From: Hippopus hippopus
Lineage: Eukaryota > Mollusca > Bivalvia > Cardiida > Cardiidae
Assembly: GCA_946811185.2 (NCBI GenBank)
Contig: OX328109.1
Coordinates: 45,467,412 to 45,531,411, forward strand
Length of the DNA stretch: 64,000 nt
Direction of reading: 5' to 3'
A program made the position numbers and the translations under genes. Positions 1 through 9,057 of the stretch are shown in pieces; the first letter of the stretch is position 1; every line of letters starts with the position of its first letter. The notes under the pieces were generated by a model, which was not told the origin of the DNA, searched no databases, and was given only the letters and a program-made list of their open reading frames with translations.

Positions 1-44
1 TAATAATATTATTAAGCTGAACCTCTCGCATTAAGTATTAAACT

Positions 45-274
45 GGGGTTCCGCGTGGCTCAGTGGTAAAGTGTAGGACTCGTGACCTGAAGGCCCCGGG
101 TTCGAGCCTCGCTGGATCCACAGGGTTTTTTCGTGGGAGTGTCCCTGGGCAAGACACTTCAGAGCCCCAGCCTAGTACTGGTGAAACCTAGGAAATGCTG
201 TCGCTGTGAAATGACTGAAATAATGTTGAAAGCGGCGTTAAACACCTTTCAGTCAAACAATCAATAATAATCAA
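45..274 (+). mobile_element. tRNA-derived SINE, variant body with the common 3' end
   Basis: A tRNA-like head contains an A box (TGGCTCAGTGG) and a B box (GGTTCGAGCC) about 40 bases apart. A body of about 100 bases follows, then the segment ATAATGTTGAAAGCGGCGTT and a CAATCAAT-type tail. The 3' segment is the same as in the SINE copies at 22,743, 42,727 and 46,730, but the body differs, so this is a related subfamily sharing a 3' end. Shared 3' domains are typical of the invertebrate SINE superfamilies; which one cannot be settled here. Confidence 0.8.
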
Positions 275-339
275 CCTGCAATATAAGTTATATAAAATTT
301 CTACTCATTTCTGAAAAACCTAAATAACGCGTTTTCAAA

Positions 340-495
340 GTTTTAATAATCTTATAATCATATCGGACAGTTTACATCCGAGATCAGACAGCACGTTCTG
401 TGCAGTCTGATCTTGATCCACACCATCCGCAAAAGCACATTGAAAAGTGGAAAATAACTAAACTAGCCGTGGTTAGAAAGCCAAAGAGTACGAGA
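340..495 (-). mobile_element. MITE family B, decayed partial copy
   Basis: The hairpin core GATCAGACAGCACGTTCTGTGCAGTCTGATC and its TCGGACAGT flank are recognisable, but the left end is lost and the right end is eroded. See 2,535-2,744 for the family description. Confidence 0.6.
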
Positions 496-588
496 GCTGT
501 TTACGGCAGAAATGAATGAAATAATTTTCCTTCGGCGAACAAATATTTCGCATGATTGAGCCGTATAAATACTATTTTGCTATTCCTC

Positions 589-799
589 ACCCTTTATCCT
601 GCTTTGTAAGTTAAATGACAACTTCAAGTCGATAGTAAAAACCCAAAAGGTTGCTTTTTCAAAGTTCTTTTGGGGAGAAAAATATCTCCTTATCGGATAG
701 AGTAAATCAAAGATCAGACTGCACGTTCTGTGCAGTCTGATCTTGATTTACACTGTCCGCAAAAGGTCAGTGAGTCGCGCTTAGCAGCCAAAGGGTTAA
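589..799 (-). mobile_element. MITE family B, full-length copy
   Basis: It begins CCCTTTATCCTGCT and ends AGCAGCCAAAGGGTTAA, matching the reversed family ends, with the hairpin AGACTGCACGTTCTGTGCAGTCT near 720-745. One of the better preserved copies. Confidence 0.85.
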
Positions 800-858
800 A
801 AGAAATAAACTAATCACGAGGAACAGAAGTCATACAACAACCGCTGGAATCGATATAG

Positions 859-1119
859 GACATGCTCTAAGAAAAGGGGGCTTGATGCATCTGCAAAAAA
901 AGTATTGACCCAGGTCAGCCTGCGCAGTCCGCGCAGGCTGACCTGGGTCGAAACTTTTTGCTTTTGGTCAATTTTCTGCATGTCAAAGAATAAGTCTACC
1001 TCATGATTCAGTCGGTTGTGAGACAAAATGGATTTTATGGATCCGTAATTATGTGATGACTTGCTTGGTATAATGCATCATGGAGATGCTTTAAACTCCC
1101 TTTTGCCAAAGAATGGCTC
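859..1119 (+). mobile_element. MITE family A, full-length copy
   Basis: Ends are CATGCTCTAAGAAAAGGGGG and CCTTTTGCCAAAGAATGG, imperfect inverted repeats of about 35 bases. The core at about 905-950 is a near-perfect palindrome (GACCCAGGTCAGCCTGCGCA against its complement). No coding capacity. Family A copies here have an off-centre hairpin followed by a GGATCC(A/G)TAATTATGTGATG segment. Confidence 0.85.
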
Positions 1120-1129
1120 ATATGTATGA

Positions 1130-1195
1130 GCCACTCTCTGGCATAAGGGGGCTTAATGCATCTTCGAAATGCATTTTACCAATCAAGTAATCACG
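1130..1195. mobile_element. MITE family A, end fragment
   Basis: Only one terminus remains (CTCTGGCATAAGGGGGCTTA plus the adjacent ATGCATTTTACCAATCAAG). It directly follows the previous family A copy. Confidence 0.55.
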
Positions 1196-1211
1196 AGTAA
1201 GCATTAGGCAG

Positions 1212-1445
1212 TGAGGAATTAGTTTAAACATATTTATTTTACATCGATTGAGAGACAAGTTCTTACAACTTATAGTAATCTCTCTCGATTCTGCTGCCTG
1301 GAAACTGCACCAGTACTCGCGCAGAATGTGTGGGGCCAATGAACAATCCCAAAGTTGACATCCGCTCCCGGGTATCGAACTCGGGACCTTATGGTTACGA
1401 GACCGACGCTGTACCTCAAAACTACGGACACCGCAGGAGTTGAGG
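1212..1445 (-). mobile_element. tRNA-derived SINE of a third type
   Basis: On the minus strand there is a B-box-like GAGTTCGATACCCGGG preceded by GTCGGTCTCGTAACCATAAG. This is followed by about 150 bases ending in an AATAAA-containing tail (GTAAAATAAATATG). The upstream A box is decayed. The body is unlike the other SINEs in the window. Confidence 0.6.
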
Positions 1446-1717
1446 AATTGGTAAAAGAAGAAACGATGGTAGAGGGCATTTCTCCTTTTATTTTGCATTG
1501 TTTTTAAATACCTTCTTCCTCGGGGTTGTAAAAAAAAAAATGAAGGATCGTTTTATGTGGGGTTAAAATCTATGATTCTGACAAGCAATATGAATCGGTG
1601 AATCTCGTGACGTGTGAAATTAATAACGTTATGCATTGATAATGAAAGAAAGGAGTAAAAGAATTAACACAAACGTTCATAATTATTTTACGGCTCTCTG
1701 ATATTCTATTGCATGAT

Positions 1718-1938
1718 GTGATCTGCAACATGCGAAAAGGGGCCTTCGAACATATGCGTAAAGTGTCGTCTCGGATCAGCCTGCGCAGTCCGCGTAGGCT
1801 GATCCGAGACGGCACTTTACGTCAACATTAGATTTTGTCCTACAGAAGACTTGCGCGAAATAGAAAATCACAAACGATTGGAAAGACGACACTACGCAAA
1901 TGTCCGAATGCCCCTTTTCGCGTGTTGCAAGCCATATT
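1718..1938 (+). mobile_element. MITE family D
   Basis: Ends are GCAACATGCGAAAAGGGGCC and CCCCTTTTCGCGTGTTGCAA, a strong inverted repeat. The first internal hairpin, GGATCAGCCTGCGCAGTCCG followed by its complement, is complete; the second is deleted, since only GACGACACTACGCAAATGTC remains. The hairpin core is the same as in family A although the outer sequence is unrelated. Confidence 0.85.
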
Positions 1939-1961
1939 GAAAACATAGTCCCAATTCATTC

Positions 1962-2267
1962 AGTCTACCAGCCCGCATAGCTCAGTTGGTAGAGCGTAGG
2001 ACTCGTAAACTTCAAGTTTCAGGTCAGTCGAGGGTGTGGGTTCGAGCCCCACGGCTGGACATCTAAAATTACTAATAATCTTTCGGATGAGACGTTAAAC
2101 CGAGGTCCCGTGTGACGGTGCTATACACTGAGCACGTTAAAGAACCAGGTGTAACTTAGGATGGGTTTCGTCCTGTATATCTATCCCTCGTAACAATACT
2201 AACAACTGTCAGGGGGCGTCGCCCATATGGGCAACCGGTGGTGACGATAAATAAACGCAAATTCAAT
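1962..2267 (+). mobile_element. tRNA-derived SINE, second family, with 10-bp TSD
   Basis: The tRNA-like head starts GCCCGCATAGCTCAGTTGGT and has a B box GGTTCGAGCC. The conserved central segment GGATGAGACGTTAAACCGAG and GCACGTTAAAGAACC follow. The 3' part ends GGTGACGATAAATAAACGCA and a CAAT tail. The direct repeat CAATTCATTC lies at 1,952-1,961 and 2,268-2,277. The central segment resembles a domain seen in SINEs across many animals; superfamily assignment is from memory. A second copy lies inside the LINE at 15,191-15,499. Confidence 0.85.
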
Positions 2268-2420
2268 CAATTCATTCGGTCCTACACAAAAGCATTTGAT
2301 ATAAATTGTGGTGGCATGCGTAGTTTTTACTTTTACCTGACAAATTATGACGTTTCACGCCTCTTCTGTCGACCACTAAAAAAAATCTGTTGGAAAAAGA
2401 ATTAACTGATTGACATATAT

Positions 2421-2800
2421 GTGAGCCATGCTCTGTGAAAAGGGGGCTTAATGCATCTGCAAAAAGTATCGACCCATGTCAGCCTGCGCAGTCCAGTCGA
2501 TTGAAATACTAGATGGATATACCCATAATTATTTAACCCTTAGGCTGCTAAGCGCGACTCACTGACCTTTTGCGGACAGTGTAGATCAAGATCAGACTGC
2601 ACAGAACGTGCAGTCTGATCTTGGATGTACACTGTCCGATGAGAACATACTATTCCCAAATACAATACTTTGAAATAGCAATATTTTGGTTTTTACTATC
2701 GAATTGAAAATTTCATTTTAGTTATTTAGCAGGATAAGGGTTAATGACTTGCTTGGTTTAGTGCATCACAGAGATGCATTAAACCCCCTTTTGCCAGAGT
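2421..2800 (+). mobile_element. MITE family A interrupted by family B
   Basis: The left part (2,421-2,534) carries the GAGCCATGCTCTGTGAAAAG terminus and half of the hairpin core. The right part (2,745-2,800) carries ATGACTTGCTTGG and the other terminus. The family B copy between them is therefore younger. The element lies in the first intron of the potassium-channel gene. Confidence 0.8.
2535..2744 (+). mobile_element. MITE family B, type copy (piggyBac-like termini)
   Basis: The element reads CCCTTAGGCTGCTAA ... TTAGCAGGATAAGGG, an imperfect 15-bp inverted repeat, bounded on both sides by TTAA. The hairpin GATCAGACTGCACAGAACGT followed by its complement lies near the left side. The other half holds the TTTTTACTATCG and TGAAATTTTC motifs. 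Five-prime CCC and a TTAA target are the signature of piggyBac-superfamily ends; no transposase is present. Confidence 0.85.
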
Positions 2801-2819
2801 AAAAAGAGTTATATAAGCA

Positions 2820-2825
2820 CTCACC
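2820..2825 (-). promoter_or_regulatory. Splice donor of the K2P first coding exon
   Basis: On the minus strand the sequence reads ACTATAG followed by GTGAGTGC. Cutting there leaves the filter threonines, isoleucine and the first glycine base in the exon. Reading through replaces the expected YG with unrelated residues. Confidence 0.85.
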
Positions 2826-3440
2826 TATAGTGGTTATCACAGTTACCGAATATAACAGTGCACCGGCGTACGTCCATTTCACTTCACCGCCTTCGTCATC
2901 ACTCTGTCCGTTCCATCCCTCATTCGTAACTAAAAGACAAGTATTATACTGGAATGCCTTGATAGTTTCTGACATTTCAGCGGACCAGTTATGAGTCTCA
3001 TCTTTATAGTGAATGTGATAATGTAATGTCATATTTATGTGATGTTCAATACGATTCATCACGGATTTTCGGAGTGCAAGAGCCTTGTCCTGAACAATTT
3101 CCTCGTTTTTTGCTTCCAAAGCTTTAAACACAAATCCACCCATGATTGAGTATGCAACAACAGCACATGTAAGGCCGACATACGATAACAAAAACACCGC
3201 AAATTTCTTTAGACAATTCGCTGTTTGGGCAACACAAGCATGTCTGTGATGTTTTCTACGATTAACAACAACTGCAGGTACAACTTCTATATCATTCTCG
3301 TGCACTTCATTCTGCTTTATATCCAATTCTTCAACAAAGTTTTCTGGCTCAGCAATGGAAACTCCTGTACTCGAATGTTGAAGTAGGCCGCCATCCAAAG
3401 AGATATCCTTGTCCACTTGTAAAATGTTTTGTTGAGACAT
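2825..3440 (-). CDS. Two-pore-domain potassium channel, first coding exon (partial)
   Basis: The exon encodes residues 1-205 plus the first base of codon 206 of a K2P (KCNK) channel, a plasma-membrane background K+ channel subunit. Residues 1-76 are a cytosolic N terminus with a basic RRKHHRH stretch (61-67). M1 is about 80-104, ending MGGFVFKALEA. Residues 105-188 form the extracellular cap and hold two N-glycosylation sequons (NMT at 136, NWS at 151). The first pore helix and filter (191-206) end in SVTVITTIG, where family members continue to YG. The minus-strand sequence after the first G base is GTGAGTGC, a good donor, so the frame stays open only as intron sequence. The phase-1 break inside the filter glycine codon is, to my knowledge, a conserved K2P intron position. 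The start codon has A at -3. M2, P2, M3 and M4 are not in the window. The family is clear; the subfamily is not. Confidence 0.88.
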
Positions 3441-4080
3441 TTTTGAAGGAATAATTTCACAGTCCTTCTAAATAATTTTAGTTTTCTTGGATAAATATTC
3501 TTGTGGCGGAACGTGTACCAAAGTCTGCCATAAAAATGATAAATTATTTTTCGTTAAAACTAATTTTGATTATTGCACCATTCTTAATGTTCCAACAAAA
3601 TTACGGAAAATTAAAACCTAATTATCAAATCAATAGCTAATAAAACGTTGATTATTGTATTCGATAAAAAGAATTTACACCAGCGAATTAAAACAAATAT
3701 CAGTGAGTATTTTTGACCTGCAAAGAAAAAATCCCGGAAAACTATTTACAAACGGACAAATATTTATGCTAGTTAACGTGGCAACAAAGTTATGTTTTTT
3801 CTCCAAACCGAATCACAAGTTTTAATTATAAACTTGATCGATGTATGTGAAACCATTTATCAATATCGGCTTTCTCCTAGACATTTATAAAATAGATCTG
3901 CCTGACATGGCAACTGGAAAAAAGAGAAGCATCCCCACAGCTGTATTTGTTAATGTTGGTAATCCGGTGACATACAAAGCCAATACCAGTTCGAGGGAAA
4001 ATTGCTGGAACGCCTGTAAGCACATAAAGCTTTAGCCCGCTTTTATATAACCCGATACTTTAACCCATTGATTCACTGTC
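3441..4080. other. Upstream flank of the K2P exon, no further gene seen
   Basis: AT-rich unique-looking sequence that should hold the 5' UTR, an upstream intron or the promoter. No clear TATA box or upstream coding exon was found. A 64-codon open frame at 3,841-4,035 (+) has no recognisable features. Confidence 0.4.
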
Positions 4081-4093
4081 AAATACACGTAGG

Positions 4094-4790
4094 ATGGTCC
4101 TCGCTGGTACCGCGGTACTTAATTTCACCGAAAATTTACTACAAGAGAGAGAACTCGCATGTATTATTTTCCAATACTGTGATAAACTGTTGCATGTAAA
4201 GTTACAATAACTGTTGCTATCACAGTTTAAGTCGTGTTTTACAGACAAATATATCTAGGTCAAGCTACCATGTTGATTACAGGTGGTCCAAGGGAGTCCA
4301 CTATTGTACCGCGGTAACTCCCGTAATTTGAAAAGTCGTTCGAAAAATAATTTTTACTTCTAGAAAATGATTCACCTACAGTATTTTTTGTTTCCGGCGA
4401 GGGCTATGACGTCACAGCAGACAACATTCACATGTCAGCCATAAATTATCGGTTTTATGAAGAACAGGGGGTAATTATTTTCAATACATTAAGAAAAATC
4501 GTGCTTTATTATTGCAATTTGTGAAAACTGAAACTAACTTATCAGTAACGAATACATATCTGATATTTTTTTAACTTATGTGATGAAAAAACACTTCTGC
4601 TTTCGATTTGATGGAGTAAACAGTGGAAAGGTGGCGCTACGTTTGCAAATTAGGTATTTTTGTATTACCGCGGTATCATCGATGACGCGGTACCAGCGAG
4701 GACGACTATACATTTTGCACAATAATTACCGCGGTATCATCGATGACGCGGTATCAGCGAGGACGACTATACATTTTGTACAATCTCTTT
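4094..4790. mobile_element. Foldback-like element with CCGCGGTA ends and a 62-bp tandem duplication
   Basis: GTCCTCGCTGGTACCGCGGTA near 4,099-4,119 is inverted relative to TACCGCGG...CAGCGAGGAC at 4,665-4,710. The right end carries a tandem repeat: the segment with TTACCGCGGTATCATCGATG and GCGAGGACGACTATACATTT occurs at about 4,665-4,726 and again at 4,727-4,788, nearly identical. There is no coding potential between the arms. Confidence 0.55.
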
Positions 4791-4859
4791 TGACGGCTGG
4801 AAATACATTCCACTGAAACTCATGTCCTCTTGGCCCGACTAAATAAGCGAAAACCATTT

Positions 4860-5120
4860 GAGCCGTGCTCTGTGAAAAGGGGGCTTAATGCATCTCCGTG
4901 ATGCATTATATAAAGCAAGCCATCACATAGTTATGGATCCATAGTAGCCACTTTGTTTAACAGCCGACTTGATCACGAGGTAGTCTGGTGCTTTGGCATA
5001 CAGAAAATTGACCAATAGCGAAAAGTTTCGGCCCAGGTCAGCCTGCGCGGACTGCGCAGGCTGACCTGGGTCGATACTTTTCGCAGATGCATTAAGCCCC
5101 CTTTTCACAGAGCATGGTTC
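4860..5120 (-). mobile_element. MITE family A, full-length copy
   Basis: Both termini are intact (GAGCCGTGCTCTGTGAAAAG and CCTTTTCACAGAGCATGG). The core palindrome is near 5,032-5,075, and GGATCCATAGTAGC marks the other half. CATTTG lies just outside both ends, a possible short TSD. Confidence 0.85.
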
Positions 5121-5208
5121 ATTTGGTTTTGCCAATCAGGGGTTGAGTTACTTTCAATTTTTAGAAAAGTATTGGAGATTAAGACTTAATGTTTGGGGAA
5201 TACGGAAC

Positions 5209-5222
5209 ACCCCCCCCCCCCT
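5209..5222. repeat. Poly-C run
   Basis: An uninterrupted cytosine run of about 12 bases, prone to length error. Confidence 0.7.
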
Positions 5223-5402
5223 ACCAGGCTACTGTTAGTAGGCAAATTTTAGGTCAAAATTTTTTTGAAAGTGAAGTTCTCAATGTTTCCGGGAGAAAGA
5301 AATCTAAAACCAGTTTGTCTTGCCGACCGATCTAAATGTCATTTCATGCTCCACTCCTAATAAATAAGCCCAAAACAAAGTATACGCGAAAGTAGGCACA
5401 AT

Positions 5403-5421
5403 TGTGTGTATGTGTGTGTGT

Positions 5422-5494
<73 letters not shown>
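5403..5494. repeat. GT dinucleotide microsatellite
   Basis: About 45 GT units, interrupted twice by AT near the left end. Confidence 0.97.
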
Positions 5495-5496
<2 letters not shown>

Positions 5497-5918
5497 GTTG
5501 TTTAACGTGCACGCAACTGCATTTGTGGCAGCTACGTACCTGACCTTCTTAGCCTCATTCTCAAGATTATTTCTAAATTTGAAACAAAATGGTTAAGCCA
5601 ATCAGATATTGCCTTACCTTTCAAATAAAAAAACAAACCAAGAGTGCAATTTAAAATGCTTGGTGAATATTGTCCACCGACCTTAGTTAAATAAAAGAGC
5701 CATTTTGTAGTGGTAGAATGTATAGCTATTTTATGCTACATATGCTTTTTTTTAACCATGACTTGCATATTTCGTCTTTGTTTTTTTCCCTGCATCAGTT
5801 TATCTAAATTAAATCTGTCTTTGTGCAGGATGATGAAATAAAGCACGTATGAATTGTCATGAGATTTAACGAAGCATACAGAATAGCAGTAATAAATGAA
5901 ATCAATAACATGGACAAG
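5495..5918. other. No recognised feature
   Basis: AT-rich sequence; contains TTAAGCCAATCAGATATTGCC near 5,592, similar to the interior of the element at 59,987-60,378. Confidence 0.4.
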
Positions 5919-6412
5919 AAAAATGATAAGTTTCGCCCGAACTCACTGGAAAATGCTTTCAACCCTTAAATCTACTACATAAGTGAAATGAAACTTTGAA
6001 AGCCGATAGTAAAACCTAAATTTTGCTCTTTCAAAGGTATTATTTGAAATGAAATATCGCCTTATCGGACAGTGTAGATCCAAGGTCAGACTGCACGTTT
6101 TTAACGTGCAGTCTGATATTGGATCTACACTGTCCACAAAAGGTCCTTGAGTCGGACTAAGCAACCTTAAAATGATAAGTTTTGTCCAAGCTCACTGGAA
6201 ATGCTTTCAACCCTTAAATCTGCTACATAAGTGAAATGAAACTTTGAAAGCCGGCAGTAAAACCCAAATTGCTCTTTCAAAGGTATTTTTGGAATAAAAT
6301 ATCGCCTTATCGGACAATGTAGATCCAAGATCAGACTGCACGTTTTGTGCAGTCTGATCTTGGATCTACACTGTCCGCAAAAGGTCCTTGAGTCGGACTA
6401 AGCAACCTACTT
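5919..6412 (-). mobile_element. Tandemly duplicated family B MITE with flank
   Basis: A unit of about 250 bases occurs twice in direct orientation (about 5,919-6,168 and 6,169-6,412). Each starts AAAATGATAAGTTT, continues through CTCACTGGAAA and CCCTTAAATCT, contains a full family B hairpin, and ends GTCGGACTAAGCAACCT. Flank and MITE were duplicated together, so this is a segmental tandem duplication and not two insertions. Confidence 0.85.
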
Positions 6413-6889
6413 GTTAATGTGTTTGTTTTATAAAGATGAAACAGTGCACGAATGCAGTTACTCAATATCACTCTCTAATTTCAAGGTTTGATCGTTATTT
6501 GAAAGTTCTTGTCTATTTTTCTCCTTGATACTAACTACTACATTCACCAGCCAACCTTAATTCCATTTCTTTGACAAGTCAAATCAGTTGAAGCATAAAA
6601 TGCATATATGTAATGGACTCTGTAGACTGGAATCAGTCCGTTAAATAGAGTATTTTCATAAGAAATAAATAAATAAAATCAAACTACAAAACAAATACAC
6701 TAATTAATGTAATATTCCCAATGTGTGATTTAACTTTTTTTTTTTTTTTTTGAAAAAAGGGCAAATAACGACAAACATTTATGTAGTTTTACTACAGTTG
6801 TGTACCTTGTTTATGAGAATGAGTCAAATTCAGGGCCTGAATGCCAGGCTACGGATTCTGTTACTTTATCAGTTTAAAAGTTTAGATTC
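6413..6889. other. No recognised feature
   Basis: AT-rich sequence with a T run near 6,734-6,751. Short open frames only. Confidence 0.4.
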
Positions 6890-7110
6890 AACGACCAAAG
6901 TAAAACAAAAGCACCACATGCGGGTGCCAACATTCGACTGCAAGTGCTTGATTTTCAGTGAAAATTCTACGTCGAAAAAGGCATTATTTTGTAAATAATA
7001 CTTAGATGGTTACCTGATCCGGTTGTATGAGTTCCCCTTTTGATAGTTAACAACTTGTCCATGTTCGAAGAAATTATTTTCAAAAATAACAGAGATATTA
7101 ATGTTACAGG
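6890..7110. repeat. Dispersed repeat, fragment
   Basis: CATGCGGGTGCCAACATTCG, TTGATTTTCAGTGAAAAT, GTATGAGTTCCCCTTTTGAT and AACAACTTGTCCA appear in this order. The same blocks occur reversed at 37,265-37,515 and in reduced form at 55,215-55,370, which defines a multi-copy family of unknown type. Confidence 0.6.
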
Positions 7111-7177
7111 AGATCACTCAGTCTTTACTGCATAGCTTCATCCCGTATAAAATCTATACCTAACACCTGCGTTGGGG

Positions 7178-7290
7178 AGAATTCTCTTTAGCACAGTGGT
7201 TAAGGTGTTGGTCTTTTAAGCCTCGAAAAACGAGGATCTCTTCCGCACGGGTTCGAATCCCGCCAGATGCGGTTTGTATTTCAGCTGTGA
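7178..7290 (+). mobile_element. tRNA-like SINE head
   Basis: CTCTTTAGCACAGTGGTTAAGG fits an A box and CGGGTTCGAATCCCGCC fits a B box with a T-arm that can pair. The acceptor stem does not pair well, so a functional tRNA gene is unlikely. A relative lies reversed at 37,770-37,858 with the same CTGCGTT-GGGAGA lead-in. Confidence 0.5.
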
Positions 7291-7700
7291 ATTTGTTGCG
7301 GACTTGAATCTTTGTTAGATTACAGAATGTCGAAGTTTTGGACGACGACAACGCCAGGCCAACGAAAATAGAAAACAGCCGAGCTGACAAAACAACGGAT
7401 GAAAGTATAATAGAAAACGTAAAATAAGCAGTGTGCAGTCACGCAGCTCATTTTTTCCATTCAACATGAATTTCGTTCCTAAACCGATTCAAAGCATAAA
7501 ACTCGTATATTTCCAGCGACAAGTTACGTGATTAAATTGTAGAGGATATAGATCACTGGACGCGTGCAGTCTGAATTTGGATCTACAAAATATAACAGTT
7601 GCTAGAGTGTGTTTAACGCAGCATAGGGCAAATTATTTTATGCTTTCAGTAGTTTATCGAGAAATAATGGTCGATTATGGTTTGTTACGATCAGTGAAAA
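7291..7700. other. No recognised feature
   Basis: Mixed AT-rich sequence. CGTGCAGTCTGAATTTGGATCTACA at 7,562-7,586 is a small family B remnant. Confidence 0.4.
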
Positions 7701-7719
7701 ATACCGATTTCATATTTTC

Positions 7720-8107
7720 TAACTCTTCAATTGAAGCTGGAAACATCAGTTCCCGCGCACACTAGTTACCTAAGTAAACAGCGCGTACCATTCAACCAAA
7801 GGGAAATATGACGTCATTTATGCGCATTTTCCTACATTTCTTGCGCTTTACGTAATATTGTAATGCGTTCTTATGTGGAGGGGGTACGCCACGGGGACAT
7901 ACCAAAACACGACATACTGGATTTTAAGGAAGGGGTTAGAAGCACGAAATACGCAGAATATTTGGGGTTTTTCGGTGAAGATCGAAATTTATTTCATCTC
8001 TAGAACATCATCGGTAATATTTTCACTCGTGGCTGCGCCACTTATGGAAATATTATCGATGATGTTCGCACGATGAAATAAATTTCTATCTTTCAGCGAA
8101 AAAAAAT
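7720..8107 (+). mobile_element. Foldback repeat family E, copy 1
   Basis: A unique-looking left part (TTCCCGCGCACACTAGTTAC, GAGGGGGTACGCCACGGGGA) is followed by a hairpin. GATCGAAATTTATTTCATC near 7,980 pairs with GATGAAATAAATTTCTATC near 8,074, and the loop contains ACTCGTGGCTGCGCCACT. A second copy in opposite orientation lies at 34,545-34,905. Confidence 0.7.
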
Positions 8108-8110
8108 ATC

Positions 8111-8477
8111 CTCTTTCTATATTATGATAAAGTCTTCATACTAAGGTTAAAGTATTTAATGTCTCTATAGCGACAGCGTTTTGATTGTTACATCCATAAT
8201 ATAAAATGAACCAACCTTTTGATATCATAATAATAATTTCTGACATCATTGCTTCTGTTTTTATGATAATATAACTTAGTAATCTATACTAAAATTCCAC
8301 ATGGATTACCCAATTAATCAGCTGTAATTGTCCTCGCTAAACCCACGAGACCAAAATCAACTTATTATTCTAATGTCGAATAAGTATCGCGCCCTCTGTC
8401 GAGAAATACAAAACACAGCTCTTGTTTGTTATCATTTCTATTGAATCCCATGGTTCTCTGCTACTCTATTGAAATAC
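8111..8477. other. No recognised feature
   Basis: AT-rich sequence without open frames of note. Confidence 0.4.
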
Positions 8478-8740
8478 ATGCGAGCCATACTTTGTGAAAA
8501 GGGGGTTTCGTGCATCTGGAAAAAGTATCAAACTACGTCAGCTTGCGCAGTCTGCGCAGACTGCATGGATCGAAACTTTTTTCAAACGTTTTACTATTTG
8601 TAAATTGCCTGCATGTCCAAGGACCATTCTACTTCATGATTCAGTCGGTTGTTAGACAATATAGATATTATGGACCCGTAATTATTTGAAAGCTAGCTTG
8701 GTAAAATGTATCTCAGAGATGCACTTTTTTTTCACAGAGC
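8478..8740 (+). mobile_element. MITE family A, diverged full-length copy
   Basis: Starts GCGAGCCATACTTTGTGAAA and ends CACTTTTTTTTCACAGAGCA. The core hairpin is weakened by substitutions (CAGCTTGCGCAGTCTGCGCA). Confidence 0.75.
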
Positions 8741-8749
8741 AGAGCACAG

Positions 8750-8990
8750 AGCTATCGCCCTCCGGGATTATTTATTGTGCCCCATAACTCACAACCGTGG
8801 TTTATTTAAGAAATAATCTTCCTTCTATCGTGGTTTATCGTTCAATAAACCACGATTGTGTGAGTTATGAGGCACAATGAATAATCCACGAGGGCGATAG
8901 CCCGAGTGGTTTATTCATTGCGCCTCATAACTCACAACGTGGTTTATTGAACGATAAACCACGATAGAAAGAAGATTATTTCGATTCTAA
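8750..8990. repeat. Triple-arm palindrome with GTGGTTTATT motifs
   Basis: The segment beginning GCTATCGCCCTCCGGGATTA (8,752) is inverted at 8,843-8,899 (ending GAGGGCGATAGC). A third arm follows at 8,905-8,985 (TGGTTTATTCATTGCGCCTC, ACGATAAACCACGATAGAAA). The arms are about 60 bp and close to identical. Confidence 0.7.
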
Positions 8991-9057
8991 CATGACCAAC
9001 TCTTAATGAAAGGAAAACAAGTTCATACTTAAGAGTAAAAACGCGGATGCAGATTAT

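Noticed and set aside
1118..1498. 126-codon minus-strand frame
   Set aside because: It spans a MITE A fragment and a SINE; not a gene.
5402..5596. Open frame starting with repeated Val-Cys
   Set aside because: Translation of the GT microsatellite.
7178..7262. Possible functional tRNA gene
   Set aside because: A and B boxes are good, but the acceptor stem does not pair and a related degenerate copy exists; treated as a SINE head. The same holds for 37,770-37,858 and all SINE heads.
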